64,000 nt of DNA from Clostridium manihotivorum. GTDB taxonomy: Bacteria; Bacillota; Clostridia; Clostridiales; Clostridiaceae. Positions 1 through 8,250 of this stretch are shown piece by piece. Below the pieces are notes generated by a model. The model saw nothing but the letters and a program-made list of their open reading frames with translations, ran no database searches and was not told where the DNA came from. Each line of letters starts with the position of its first letter. Within the stretch, counting starts at the first letter, position 1. The stretch spans positions 2,001,776 through 2,065,775 of the forward strand of contig NZ_CP025746.1 in the NCBI RefSeq assembly GCF_004015185.1, in the 5' to 3' direction. A program made the translations under genes and the position numbers.

Positions 1-1
1 A

Positions 2-1084
2 AGGGAGTCAGTAAAAGAAGATATTGAAACATGTACTAAAGCTGGGGTTAGAGTTGTTATGATAACAGGTGATAATGGAATAACTGCTAGTTCTATTGCT
101 AAACAAATTAATATGCCCAATTGTGATAAAATAATCACTGGGGATGAGATTAATAAAATGAGTGATAATGAACTTCAAGAAAGGGTTAAAGATGTAAGTA
201 TTTTTTCTAGAGTTGTTCCGGAGCACAAAATGAGAATAGTTAAAGCATTCAAAGCAAATGGAGAAATAGTTGCAATGACTGGCGATGGAGTTAATGATGC
301 TCCTGCTCTTAAATATGCGGATATTGGTATTGCAATGGGAAAACGTGGCTCAGAAGTTTCAAGAGAGGCAGCAGATTTGATTTTACTTGATGATAATTTT
401 TCAACTATAGTTGACACTATTAAAGATGGCAGAAGAATTTATGATAATATTAGAAAAGCAGTTGGATATGTATTTACTATTCACATTCCGATTGCGTTTG
501 CTGCATTGCTTGCACCTATATTAGGAATAAATCCTGCAAGCCTTCTATTACTTCCATTACATGTTGTATTGCTTGAACTTGTAATTGATCCAACTTGTTC
601 AGTAGTATTAGAACGTCAACCTGCTGAAGGTGATATTATGAAGAGAGCACCACGAAATCCAAATGAAAAGCTTATAACAGCAAAAGGTCTTTTCAAAAGT
701 GTTGCACAAGGCTTTGTTATATTTGGAGCATCATTTGGAACTTACTTTGTATTTTTAAACAATAATATAGATAATGCGCCATTAGCAAGAGCAATTGGAT
801 TAACAATTATATTACTCTCTAATTTATTATTAGTTCAAGTAAACAGTTCTGATTCAGAATTTGCAATTAAATCATTTATTAAACTCAAAACGGATAAGGT
901 GATGTGGCTTGTTAGCTTAGGCACTATTATTGGTTTAATGTTAATATTATATACTCCTCTAAATAATTTTTTAAAACTTGCACCATTATCTTTTAGTCAG
1001 TTAATTATGGCATCTATCATATCAATAGCATCTGTTTTTTGGTATGAAATTGTAAAAGTATTTAAGTATATTAAAAACAAGTGA
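2..1084 (+). CDS. Cation-transporting P-type ATPase, C-terminal part (5' end outside window)
   Basis: This is the C-terminal part of a P-type ATPase that pumps cations across the membrane using ATP. The reading frame is open from base 2, so the gene starts upstream of the window, and the phosphorylated DKTGT segment is not visible. The hinge motif MTGDGVNDAPALK is present at about residues 80-92 of the visible part, preceded by the MITGDN segment. Several hydrophobic segments after about residue 140 form the C-terminal membrane domain. The closing region with LLLLPLHVVLLELVIDPT is typical of type II (Ca2+/PMR1-like) ATPases, so calcium or manganese export is likely; the ion is an inference. 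A terminator follows. Confidence 0.9.
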   Translation, partial: RESVKEDIETCTKAGVRVVMITGDNGITASSIAKQINMPNCDKIITGDEINKMSDNELQERVKDVSIFSRVVPEHKMRIVKAFKANGEIVAMTGDGVNDAPALKYADIGIAMGKRGSEVSREAADLILLDDNFSTIVDTIKDGRRIYDNIRKAVGYVFTIHIPIAFAALLAPILGINPASLLLLPLHVVLLELVIDPTCSVVLERQPAEGDIMKRAPRNPNEKLITAKGLFKSVAQGFVIFGASFGTYFVFLNNNIDNAPLARAIGLTIILLSNLLLVQVNSSDSEFAIKSFIKLKTDKVMWLVSLGTIIGLMLILYTPLNNFLKLAPLSFSQLIMASIISIASVFWYEIVKVFKYIKNK

Positions 1085-1132
1085 GTTAAATAAAGCGTTC
1101 ATAGCAGAAATTACAAATAGTTAAATATAATT

Positions 1133-1181
1133 AAAGGACTAGAATAAGGTTATTGATTAAAATCTTATTTTGGTCCTTTTT
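1133..1181 (+). terminator. Rho-independent terminator of the P-type ATPase gene
   Basis: The arms AAAGGACTAGAATAAG and CTTATTTTGGTCCTTT pair with few mismatches around a short loop, and a T-rich tail follows. It lies about 50 bases after the ATPase stop codon. Confidence 0.8.
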
Positions 1182-1500
1182 CAGTATAGTCTATATGTAT
1201 AAAAATGATTATAGTTTCATCATTATAATCTATTAGGAAATGAATAGTTAAGAATAAAATAACACTATATTTTCATTGGATGGATGTTTGCATAGTATGT
1301 TTATTTGTATATTAATTAATGGTGTCTCCAGTTCTAGTTTCCATAACAACTTTATCATAGACATTTTAATGAGTATGGCTATGGTGATGAAAATGTAAAT
1401 ATCAAATGCGTATTTATGGTTGTAATAGGTGCACCAAAGCACAATTTATAAGACTAAAACATAATATGATTTTGAAATACTAAATTAAGGAAGAAAAAAT
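1182..1500. other. Intergenic stretch with no recognisable gene
   Basis: AT-rich sequence with no convincing reading frame on either strand. A short minus-strand frame at 1248-1442 has no ribosome site and no recognisable motif. Only the AAGGAAG ribosome site at about 1487-1493, serving the small frame that starts at 1501, stands out. Confidence 0.5.
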
Positions 1501-1638
1501 ATGTATAATGATAGAATGTATTCAGTAGATTACTATCCTGAAATATCTGGTTATGACTCAGATGATATATGTAAGGAAGATATTAGGAAGCAGGCTAGTT
1601 CTTTTGAAATGGCCGATGACTCCAGACGAAGCTCTTAA
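1501..1638 (+). CDS. Small hypothetical protein, 45 aa, probably chimeric
   Basis: A 45-residue frame starts at an ATG seven bases after AAGGAAG. It is tyrosine- and aspartate-rich at the N-terminus (MYNDRMYSVDYYPE). It runs into a stretch that, one frame over, reads as the end of an IS66 TnpB protein. The present product is therefore probably a fusion left by decay of an insertion sequence inside or next to a small gene. No function can be assigned. Confidence 0.3.
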   Translation: MYNDRMYSVDYYPEISGYDSDDICKEDIRKQASSFEMADDSRRSS

Positions 1639-1732
1639 AATTAACAAAGAAGAATTAAAATGGCTACTTATGGGATATGAAGTTAGAACTAAGTCTAAAT
1701 TTAAGCCAATTGAAGTAAGAAACAGCTTTTAA
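1605..1732 (+). pseudogene. IS66-type TnpB (Orf2) C-terminal remnant
   Basis: Starting near 1605 the sequence reads SSFE, then after one extra A continues in another frame as WPMTPDEALKINKEELKWLL and GYEVRTKSKFKPIEVRNSF before a stop at 1730-1732. The pattern (F-x-WP, a helix ending KWLL-x-G, then a short basic tail) is the usual C-terminus of the IS66 accessory protein TnpB. Nothing upstream encodes the rest of TnpB, TnpA or TnpC, so this is a relic. The family call rests on recognition of that tail only. Confidence 0.45.
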
Positions 1733-1872
1733 AATGCTTACAAAGTTGGTATAAATAAACTCCAATACGTTTATTAATTAATACAAAATTTTGAAATAGA
1801 AAAATAATTTTTTTATTTATCTAATTTTTAATTTTCAAGTTATACTATATAAAAATAAAGGAGTTGAATTAT

Positions 1873-2286
1873 ATGAATGTGATAGAACAATATTGTTACA
1901 AGCATAATTCTTGCAATAATTGCAAGTACAATGTAATGGAGCAAATGGAACAATCTTTGATGTTCGAAATGAATGATATAAATAGAAGTACTCACTATCA
2001 TTGGGAAGAGGGGGAGGAGTATGAAGAAATAAAAAAATCCCTAGAATACTACATGAATGTAGTAGAATGTTATTTAGAAGATGATGTGAGTGGGCATTAT
2101 AATTACTGTAACAATTGTAAAAGTAAAGAGAGAGTAGAAAAATTTAGAGAATATTTTGATAAAATGATTAAGATAATTAATAGTCAACGATATTATTATG
2201 GAGAAAAACTGCAAAGAATTTATTTTCTACAAGATGATTATCACGAAGATTGTACTGGATTTTTTGCAGAAAGGGGTATTTTTTAA
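1873..2286 (+). CDS. Hypothetical cysteine-rich protein, 137 aa
   Basis: No family is recognised. The ATG at 1873 follows AAAGGAG (1857-1863) by nine bases and is preferred over the in-frame TTG at 1864, which nearly touches the ribosome site. The protein is acidic and rich in tyrosine, asparagine and glutamate. It carries two CNNCK motifs, near residue 15 and near residue 77, plus further isolated cysteines; paired CxxC motifs could bind a metal or form a redox pair. There is no signal peptide or membrane segment. It sits among relics of mobile elements and may be accessory itself. Confidence 0.6.
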   Translation: MNVIEQYCYKHNSCNNCKYNVMEQMEQSLMFEMNDINRSTHYHWEEGEEYEEIKKSLEYYMNVVECYLEDDVSGHYNYCNNCKSKERVEKFREYFDKMIKIINSQRYYYGEKLQRIYFLQDDYHEDCTGFFAERGIF

Positions 2287-2426
2287 GAATATTATAAAAA
2301 TTCGTAAATAAAAAAATTCAAAGTATTTATTAGTGTTTTATACAAAATAAATGTAATTTACATGAAATACATTATAATTTAAATTAAGAGTTTTCTTTAT
2401 ATAAATTTCAACAATATATTAAAACA

Positions 2427-2487
2427 TAGTTAGTATTTTCTACATTAATAAATAAATGTAAAAATGCTTAAAATACTGGGCTAACTA
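2427..2487. repeat. Imperfect inverted repeat in AT-rich spacer
   Basis: TAGTTAGTATTTT pairs imperfectly with AAAATACTGGGCTAACTA, with a further ACATT/AATGT pairing inside. It may mark the end of a lost element. There is no T-tract of terminator type. Confidence 0.3.
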
Positions 2488-2531
2488 ATTATCTACTGTA
2501 CTTTTGTTATCCATACGAAGAATTTGGTGAT

Positions 2532-2657
2532 ATGGATGAATGTTGCAATGGAAAATACAGTTCAGAACAAGGACATGCTAGAGAAATGTATTCAATGGTC
2601 AGAAAACATTCCAGATCAACTGCGTGTCAAGACTACCAAATAATTATTTATATATAA
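2532..2657 (+). pseudogene. Small reading-frame remnant, 41 aa
   Basis: The frame from the ATG at 2532 encodes 41 residues with a coding-like composition (MDECCNGKYSSEQGH near the start). The frame stays open upstream to about 2470, including YPYEEFGD, without a start or ribosome site. It looks like the 3' part of a small gene whose start was lost. A weak terminator follows. Function unknown. Confidence 0.25.
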
Positions 2658-2663
2658 AATCAT

Positions 2664-2705
2664 ACCCAACAAAGAATGTAAACTTTTCTGCTGGGTTTAT
2701 TTTAT
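2664..2705 (+). terminator. Probable terminator
   Basis: CCCAACAAAGAA pairs imperfectly with TTTTCTGCTGGG and is followed by a T-rich stretch. It follows the small remnant frame that ends at 2657. Confidence 0.45.
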
Positions 2706-2915
2706 CACTTAAATTACTCTACCGCTACGCATCGATTCTTTGACGCTTACGTTGCATTAAAAGACAACGACTTGTATAATTTCATATTAAAGTTACCTTA
2801 AACTGAATATAATATGTTAAATTATTTGTTTGTATGAATACTTATGTGGTTATGCTTAGAGTTTTTAATATTTAAATTTAATTTTAACAGTTCTAAAAAA
2901 TTTTGAATTACCATT

Positions 2916-2920
2916 CTTGC
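2916..2920. repeat. Target-site duplication, left copy (CTTGC)
   Basis: CTTGC directly precedes the left end of the IS21-family element. The same five bases follow its right end at 5540-5544. Confidence 0.6.
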
Positions 2921-3113
2921 TGAATATTTCACGTATCGGAAGACACCGATTCGCTTCTCGAAACCGATAGTTCACACTAATAAAACCACTTTAAATTTCA
3001 TATAAATTTGCCTAAAGAGACCATTAATTCACGCTTGAAAACCACCTCTTTTGACAAGAATTATTAAGGAAGTCCGTAGGACTATCAAATTCTATCAGAA
3101 GGGAGCCAGACAT

Positions 3114-4688
3114 ATGGCTAATAAAATCAATGTTAAGCTGATAATGGAGCTTAAGGCATCTGGATTATCGCAGAATGTAATTGCAAAGACCAGGCACATA
3201 TCAAAAACTTCTATATGCGATGTACTAAATATCGCAAAGGAAAAGCAAATTTTCTACGATGACATTAAAGATAAACCTGACGATGAAGTATACCGTCTCT
3301 TTTATCCAGATAAGTTTGCTGTAGAAACAATGTTTAAAGTACCCGACTATGACTACATTCACAACGAACTGAAAAGAGTTGGTGTAACACTAAAACTCTT
3401 ACATCAAGAATATAGGGATTTCTGCAACAAAGAGGGCTTAATTCCTGTGGGATACACTAAATTTACAGAGGGCTATAGCTCATACATTAATCAGTGCAAT
3501 CTCTCCAATCATTTAGAACATAAACCAGGTCAGACGGTGGAAGTAGACTGGAGTGGCAAGCTTATGGAAATCGTGAATGTTGATACTGGTGAAATTACAA
3601 AGGTACATCTTTTTGTAGCATGTCTACCATATAGTCAATATGCTTATGTAGAGCCTACTCTAGATGAAAAGCAAGATACTTGGCTTAGATGTCATATCCA
3701 TATGTACGAGTTTTTCTCAGGTGTTCCTGTAAAAACTGTATGTGATAATCTTAAGGCGGGAGTTGTTAAACATCCGAAAGAAGGAGATATTATACTCACA
3801 GATGCTTATGAAGCCTTAGGAAGTCACTATGTTACAGCTATCATGCCGACTGGAGTGAGAAAACCTAAACAAAAAAGTTCCGTAGAAGGTACGGTTGGCA
3901 AAGTGGCAACTGCCATAATTGCTAAGCTAAGACAATGTACTTTTTATTCTCTATATGAATTGAAAGAAGCTGTTTCAAAGGCTTTGAAAGGATTTAATGA
4001 GGCACCTTTTCAGAAACGTCAATACAGTAGAATTGAAGTGTTTGAAGAAGAAAGAAAGTATCTTCGGGCACTTCCTGCAGTACCTTACGAAGTAGCCGCT
4101 TGGGAGTACAATCATAAGGTTTATCCTAACAGCCATGTATGCGTTTGTAAGAATTATTACTCTGTACCTTTTGCTTTTGCCGGTCAGTATGTGGATGTGA
4201 AGCTAACAGATAGTATTGTAGAAATATATAACCGACATCAGCGTATTTCTACGCATCCTAGGTTTCCGCTTTATGTGAGTAACAAATATTCTACCCACAA
4301 AGAAGATATGCCTGATGCCTTTAATCAACCAGAAATGAATGATATAAGGTTGAGACAATGGGCAGCAAGTATAGGTACTCACACAAGCGAAGTTATTGAA
4401 CGTATATTTAAAAGTGTAACCATAAAAGAACAAGGATATAACTCTGCATTATCAGTTTTAAAATTAAGTAAGAGTTATTCGGAAAAGCGACTTGAAGTTG
4501 CATGTGAAATAGCATTGCCTATGACACGCATACCTCGCTATAGACAGCTTAAGTCCATTCTCGCAAGTAATCAAGATATCATCTATCTTGAAAAGAAAAA
4601 TACCCACCTTAAATCTATACAATCAAACTCCAATACTCATGGATATGTGAGAGGTTCTGAATACTACGGAGGTGGCAGGTATGATTAG
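3114..4688 (+). CDS. istA: IS21-family transposase IstA
   Basis: IstA is the DDE transposase that cuts and joins the ends of IS21-type elements. The ATG at 3114 lies eight bases after GGGAG; an in-frame TTG at 3051 has no ribosome site. The N-terminus has a helix-turn-helix (LKASGLSQNVIAKTRHISKT, residues about 11-30) for end binding. The integrase core follows, with the first Asp in VEVDWSG, the second in VCDNLKAG and the Glu in SSVEGTVGK, so the catalytic triad is complete. The 524-residue length is normal. The stop overlaps the istB start by eight bases, the usual coupling in this family. Confidence 0.93.
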   Translation: MANKINVKLIMELKASGLSQNVIAKTRHISKTSICDVLNIAKEKQIFYDDIKDKPDDEVYRLFYPDKFAVETMFKVPDYDYIHNELKRVGVTLKLLHQEYRDFCNKEGLIPVGYTKFTEGYSSYINQCNLSNHLEHKPGQTVEVDWSGKLMEIVNVDTGEITKVHLFVACLPYSQYAYVEPTLDEKQDTWLRCHIHMYEFFSGVPVKTVCDNLKAGVVKHPKEGDIILTDAYEALGSHYVTAIMPTGVRKPKQKSSVEGTVGKVATAIIAKLRQCTFYSLYELKEAVSKALKGFNEAPFQKRQYSRIEVFEEERKYLRALPAVPYEVAAWEYNHKVYPNSHVCVCKNYYSVPFAFAGQYVDVKLTDSIVEIYNRHQRISTHPRFPLYVSNKYSTHKEDMPDAFNQPEMNDIRLRQWAASIGTHTSEVIERIFKSVTIKEQGYNSALSVLKLSKSYSEKRLEVACEIALPMTRIPRYRQLKSILASNQDIIYLEKKNTHLKSIQSNSNTHGYVRGSEYYGGGRYD

Positions 4689-5427
4689 TGATGAAACAAA
4701 ACGTAAGCTTCGAGAGTTAAACCTTGATGAAATGGTTGATATATTAAAGATACAGGATGATAATCAATCGCTCTATCTAACTATGACCTTTGATGAAAGA
4801 ATAACTTTAGCTATTGACGGTCTATATCAGGGTAAAAACAATAAGCGCTCCGTGCGTTTAATGAAGCAGGCCAAATTCAGATTTACTGATGCAGATGTAA
4901 ATTCGATTTACTATGCAGATAGAGGTCTTGATAAAAATCAAATTCTTGAGCTTTCAACCTGTCAATACATGCGTAATAACTTTAGTATTGTTCTTAACGG
5001 CTTCACAGGCTCTGGTAAAACCTTTTTAGCTTGTGCATTAGGCAAAGTCGCCTGTAGGCAGTTATATCGAGTACGCTATATAAGAATGCCAGAACTCCTA
5101 GAGCTTCGGACCGAGGCAACTTTGCAAGGCAAAGGGATCGGAAAGTTGGTAAACAAATTTTCTAACTATAATCTACTGATTCTGGATGAATGGCTACTTC
5201 AAGAATTATCCGATGATGACGTCAGATTTATTTTTGAGCTTACTGAGAAACGTTATGATTGTCATTCTACCTTATTTTGTACTCAATACAAGGTGTCAGA
5301 TTGGCATACTCGCTTGGGAGGTGGAACTATGGCTGATGCTATTTTAGACCGTATAGTACATAAATCAATTCGTATTGATACAGGGAGCATGAACATGAGA
5401 GAGTACTTCTCTACTAAAGAAATTTAG
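4681..5427 (+). CDS. istB: IS21-family helper ATPase IstB
   Basis: IstB is the AAA+ ATPase that works with IstA in target selection and strand transfer. The ATG at 4681 follows GGAGGTGG (4668-4675) and overlaps the end of istA, suggesting translational coupling. Walker A reads NGFTGSGKTF (about residue 105) and Walker B reads LLILDEW (about residue 161). The 248-residue length is as expected for IstB, related to DnaC. No frameshift or internal stop is present. Confidence 0.93.
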   Translation: MISDETKRKLRELNLDEMVDILKIQDDNQSLYLTMTFDERITLAIDGLYQGKNNKRSVRLMKQAKFRFTDADVNSIYYADRGLDKNQILELSTCQYMRNNFSIVLNGFTGSGKTFLACALGKVACRQLYRVRYIRMPELLELRTEATLQGKGIGKLVNKFSNYNLLILDEWLLQELSDDDVRFIFELTEKRYDCHSTLFCTQYKVSDWHTRLGGGTMADAILDRIVHKSIRIDTGSMNMREYFSTKEI

Positions 5428-5435
5428 TTATAAAG

Positions 5436-5457
5436 GCACCGCCTTTAGGCGGTGCTT
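5436..5457 (+). terminator. Hairpin after istB
   Basis: GCACCGCC (5436-5443) and GGCGGTGC (5448-5455) form a perfect eight-base stem with a TTTA loop, nine bases after the istB stop. The T-tail is weak. It lies inside the element and probably ends the transposase transcript. Confidence 0.65.
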
Positions 5458-5742
5458 ATAAGTGAATAGGTGGTTTCTTTACTGTGAATAGATAGTTTCA
5501 ATAATATGAACCTATGGTTCTAATGTGGCGTAATAATCACTTGCATTTAATCTGTGATTCTATAATCATATTTCAGCCCTTCCTTTGTGAAATTTGATTT
5601 AAGATGATAATATTGAGATACCAAATGATGATATTTCCAGATAAATTGGATGTCGAAAAATGACTTGTAATAACTAGGTGTAGATTTTCTAATTAGATAT
5701 TTCAAGTAAATGATAAAACAAATATAAAAATGGAGGTGATTT

Positions 5743-6034
5743 ATGAGTTGTATTATAAAGACATACATAGGTAATTATGAATTGTCTATGTTACTTAATG
5801 AAGTTAAGAAAGATATTATTTTATTGTAACGATTCTGATATTAATATTTTTTTAGTATATGACGAAACAAGAATAAAAAATATAGATGATTTAATATCTG
5901 AAATATCAGTGGAATGTCAATTAAAATATGGCATTATGATAAATATATATGATATGAGAATCAGTTATAATAATAAATACAAAAATATATCTCCTTTAAT
6001 TATAAATGTAGAAAGAGAAGGTGTGGGAATTTAA
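5743..6034 (+). pseudogene. Broken minimal nucleotidyltransferase (MNT-fold) gene
   Basis: A good ribosome site (TGGAGGTGAT) precedes an ATG at 5743. That frame gives 28 residues (MSCIIKTYIGNYELSMLLNEV...) and stops at TAA just after DIILL. In the next frame sequence resumes as NDSDINIFLVYDE, and ends SPLIINVEREGVGI, the typical strand and tail of small nucleotidyltransferase-fold proteins. The segment that should link the two, containing the GSxxRG active-site motif, is missing. I infer a deletion that removed the catalytic loop and shifted the frame. Intact relatives often pair with HEPN proteins in toxin-antitoxin modules; no HEPN partner is seen here. Confidence 0.5.
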
Positions 6035-6239
6035 CATTGGTAAACAATAGTTATATATATTCCCATGTAAGGATTATTAGTTTTATAATATTTTTTGTTT
6101 GGCAAAATGTAACTATTTTCAATGTAAATTCAAAATAGCAGGTTTTGCTTTTTTGTTTGAATTTATTTTTGTAATTTAATTATAGATATTTGTGAATTTA
6201 TACTCCAAATAAACTAATTAATAATGTTATAAGTATTAT

Positions 6240-6521
6240 CTATTTTCTTATAAATGGATTATGTTTCTTAGGAAGTTTAGAAATTAGATTTTTATCCCAA
6301 AATATTTTAATATCAATATGTAATATTTTGCATATACAATAAAGTTCATAGTCATATAATTCTCGTGTTCCATTTTCAATTCTAGATATAGCAGATTGAT
6401 CCATTTTTAATCCAAATAAATTAAGTTTACCTGCTAAAGTTTCTTGCGACATTCCAATTTTAATTCTAGAATTTTTGATAAAGTCACCAGAAATATTTTT
6501 TATATTATCCATATTTTTCAA
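6240..6521 (-). CDS. XRE-family HTH transcriptional regulator, 93 aa
   Basis: A small DNA-binding protein of the Cro/C1 (HTH_3) type. The helix-turn-helix spans about residues 14-70: FIKNSRIKIGMSQETLAGKL for helices one and two, then QSAISRIENGTRELYDYELY for the recognition helix and the conserved R-x-E-x-G turn. The start is TTG at 6521, a few bases after GGTGGTGGT; an ATG at 6512 is also possible but less well spaced. It is transcribed away from the GHKL ATPase at 6631, and a perfect palindrome lies in the shared promoter region, so it probably controls both genes. Its C-terminal tail is short and basic, with no effector domain. Confidence 0.85.
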   Translation of the reverse strand: MKNMDNIKNISGDFIKNSRIKIGMSQETLAGKLNLFGLKMDQSAISRIENGTRELYDYELYCICKILHIDIKIFWDKNLISKLPKKHNPFIRK

Positions 6522-6577
6522 TATACCACCACCATTATGAGATATGAATATATTTTACAAGATTGAACAAGACTATA

Positions 6578-6596
6578 TTATGTAGTAACTACATAA
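6578..6596. promoter_or_regulatory. Palindromic operator between XRE regulator and GHKL ATPase
   Basis: TTATGTAGTAACTACATAA is a perfect inverted repeat with nine-base arms around one central base. It lies 57 bases from the regulator start and 35 bases before the ATPase start, overlapping probable -10 sequence. It is the expected kind of site for a dimeric XRE repressor; binding itself is inferred. Confidence 0.6.
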
Positions 6597-6630
6597 CGAA
6601 AAAATTTTTATTTTATGGAGGTGATTTATT

Positions 6631-8250
6631 ATGAATGTATTTGTACCTAAAGTTCAAGCAGTTGCAATGTTTAAGGAGATTGCATTGAATATAAAGAATC
6701 CTAGTGAAGTAGTTAGGGAAGGGATTAGTAATTGTTACGATGCAGATGCAAAAAATATTTGGATTATTATCAAAAGAGATTTGTCTGCAGATTTAGAAAT
6801 TATAATACGTGACGATGGCAATGGTATGAGGATTGATGATATACATTCATTTTTTAATCTTGGTGACTCTAAAAAGGTATTACAAAATATTGGTGAAAAG
6901 GGATTGGGAACAAAAACATTCTTTAAAAGCAAAAAAATAGTTATTAATACTAAGTGCTGTGACGAATCTGGATATACAGCAACTATGGAAAATCCATGGC
7001 AGAATTTATTAGATGGAAAAGTACCACAATATAAAGTTTACGATAGAGATGACTTGGAAAATGGTACAGAAATTATTATTAGTGGTTATGTGGTTGATAA
7101 TCCAGAGAAATATTTTAACTATTATAATTTGAAGGATTATATATTATGGTTTACGGCTGGAGGGAATTATAAAAATATTTTTGCAAACTACTTAATACTT
7201 CAGAATAAAGTGAAAGATATGAACAAATCACCTAAAATTCACATTAAGGATGAAATACTAGATAAGCAATGTCAAATGACAGGTGTACATCAATTTACCC
7301 CCCCTAATGAAAATCCAAGGGAAGATGTTAATAATAAAAAATATAAGAGGAGTGTAAATTATTGCAGGGCGTTTGGGCCTTTCCATAAGGAAACTACAAT
7401 AAATGGCGAATATGTTTCATTACAAATGTATGGTACTATTTCAGGGGTAAATTGTAGAAAAAAGATATGTAAATTAAAGCAATCTGAAACTTATAAATCC
7501 AGATTTGGATTGTATCTTTGTAAAGATTTTATACCTTTTGAAAAAGCAAATTTTTTATTAGGAGATGAGCAATATTATCACTATCATCTGTTGGTTAATT
7601 CTCAGAATTTCGAGTTGACAGCAGACAGAAATAGCATTAGTAATATGGATGATATTAAGGTGAAATGGATTTTTAGTCAAATCCAAGAAATATTTAGAGA
7701 AAGCATCAAACCAATTGCAGAAAAGGAATACTTCAGTATGCGAAAAGAGGAAGAAGAAGCATTTGATGCAGAATGTAGAATCAGGGCAATGAATCAATAC
7801 ATAAAGAAAATAGACTTAGTAGATAATCTTTATATCAATGATATACCAATAAAAAAAGTACCACAAAGTGAGTATGAAGTTGCATTATTATTTGCTGCTA
7901 TACTATCAAATGAAAATACAAAAATATTAATTGAGGATATAATGAATATAATTTCATATTCTGGTAGAATGACAACAGATACAATTTGCACAGATAGTGA
8001 TAATAAAATTGCTTTAGTTGAAATAGAATATAAATTAAGTAATATTTTTAAACATAAACATCCGATAGAGACTTATGATTATGTTGTTTGTTGGAAAATT
8101 GATTTGGAACAAAATGTGATTAATCAGGTAAATAATGTAAAAACAATATTAGTTAGTGAAGGGGAGGAAAAATATATTGTAACTGAAAAAAATAAAAAAA
8201 TGAAGGTAATTGAATTAAGTTCTATATTGAATAAACAATATAGAAGATAA
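6631..8250 (+). CDS. GHKL (Hsp90-like) ATPase with possible C-terminal nuclease-like domain, 539 aa
   Basis: A cytoplasmic protein with an N-terminal ATP-binding domain of the Hsp90/MutL/histidine-kinase fold. The N box is REGISNCYDADAK (residues 29-41), the G1 box DDGNGM (61-66), and the lid glycine motif GEKGLGTKTFF (88-98). There are no kinase, HAMP or membrane segments, so it is not a sensor kinase; MORC- and Hsp90-like conflict proteins are closer. The C-terminal roughly 90 residues include DNKIALVEIEYKLSN and, after a H-K-H spacer, YDYVVCWKID, a layout resembling PD-(D/E)xK-type domains in bacterial defence proteins. That part is inference. The ATG follows GGAGGTGATTT. It sits alone, divergent from an XRE regulator, next to an insertion sequence. 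A defence or stress role is plausible but unproven. Confidence 0.75.
   Translation: MNVFVPKVQAVAMFKEIALNIKNPSEVVREGISNCYDADAKNIWIIIKRDLSADLEIIIRDDGNGMRIDDIHSFFNLGDSKKVLQNIGEKGLGTKTFFKSKKIVINTKCCDESGYTATMENPWQNLLDGKVPQYKVYDRDDLENGTEIIISGYVVDNPEKYFNYYNLKDYILWFTAGGNYKNIFANYLILQNKVKDMNKSPKIHIKDEILDKQCQMTGVHQFTPPNENPREDVNNKKYKRSVNYCRAFGPFHKETTINGEYVSLQMYGTISGVNCRKKICKLKQSETYKSRFGLYLCKDFIPFEKANFLLGDEQYYHYHLLVNSQNFELTADRNSISNMDDIKVKWIFSQIQEIFRESIKPIAEKEYFSMRKEEEEAFDAECRIRAMNQYIKKIDLVDNLYINDIPIKKVPQSEYEVALLFAAILSNENTKILIEDIMNIISYSGRMTTDTICTDSDNKIALVEIEYKLSNIFKHKHPIETYDYVVCWKIDLEQNVINQVNNVKTILVSEGEEKYIVTEKNKKMKVIELSSILNKQYRR

Larger units (their letters stand above)
2921..5539 (+). mobile_element. IS21-family insertion sequence, about 2.6 kb, apparently intact
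   Basis: The element starts TGAATATTTCAC and ends with sequence whose reverse complement is TGATTATTACGC, matching at most of the first dozen positions, and it is bounded by TG...CA. CTTGC flanks both ends. The ends carry the multiple terminal repeats typical of IS21. On the left, GAAGACACCGATTCGC (2939-2954), GAAACCGATAGTTCAC (2960-2975) and GAGACCATTAATTCAC (3017-3032). On the right, inverted copies GTGAATAGGTGGTTTC (5462-5477), GTGAATAGATAGTTTC (5484-5499) and a weaker one at 5506-5520. Inside are overlapping istA and istB genes with no visible lesion, so it could still be mobile. Confidence 0.85.

Noticed and set aside
5547..5768. Minus-strand frame of 73 codons
   Set aside because: It overlaps the better supported broken nucleotidyltransferase start, has no ribosome site, and shows no family pattern.
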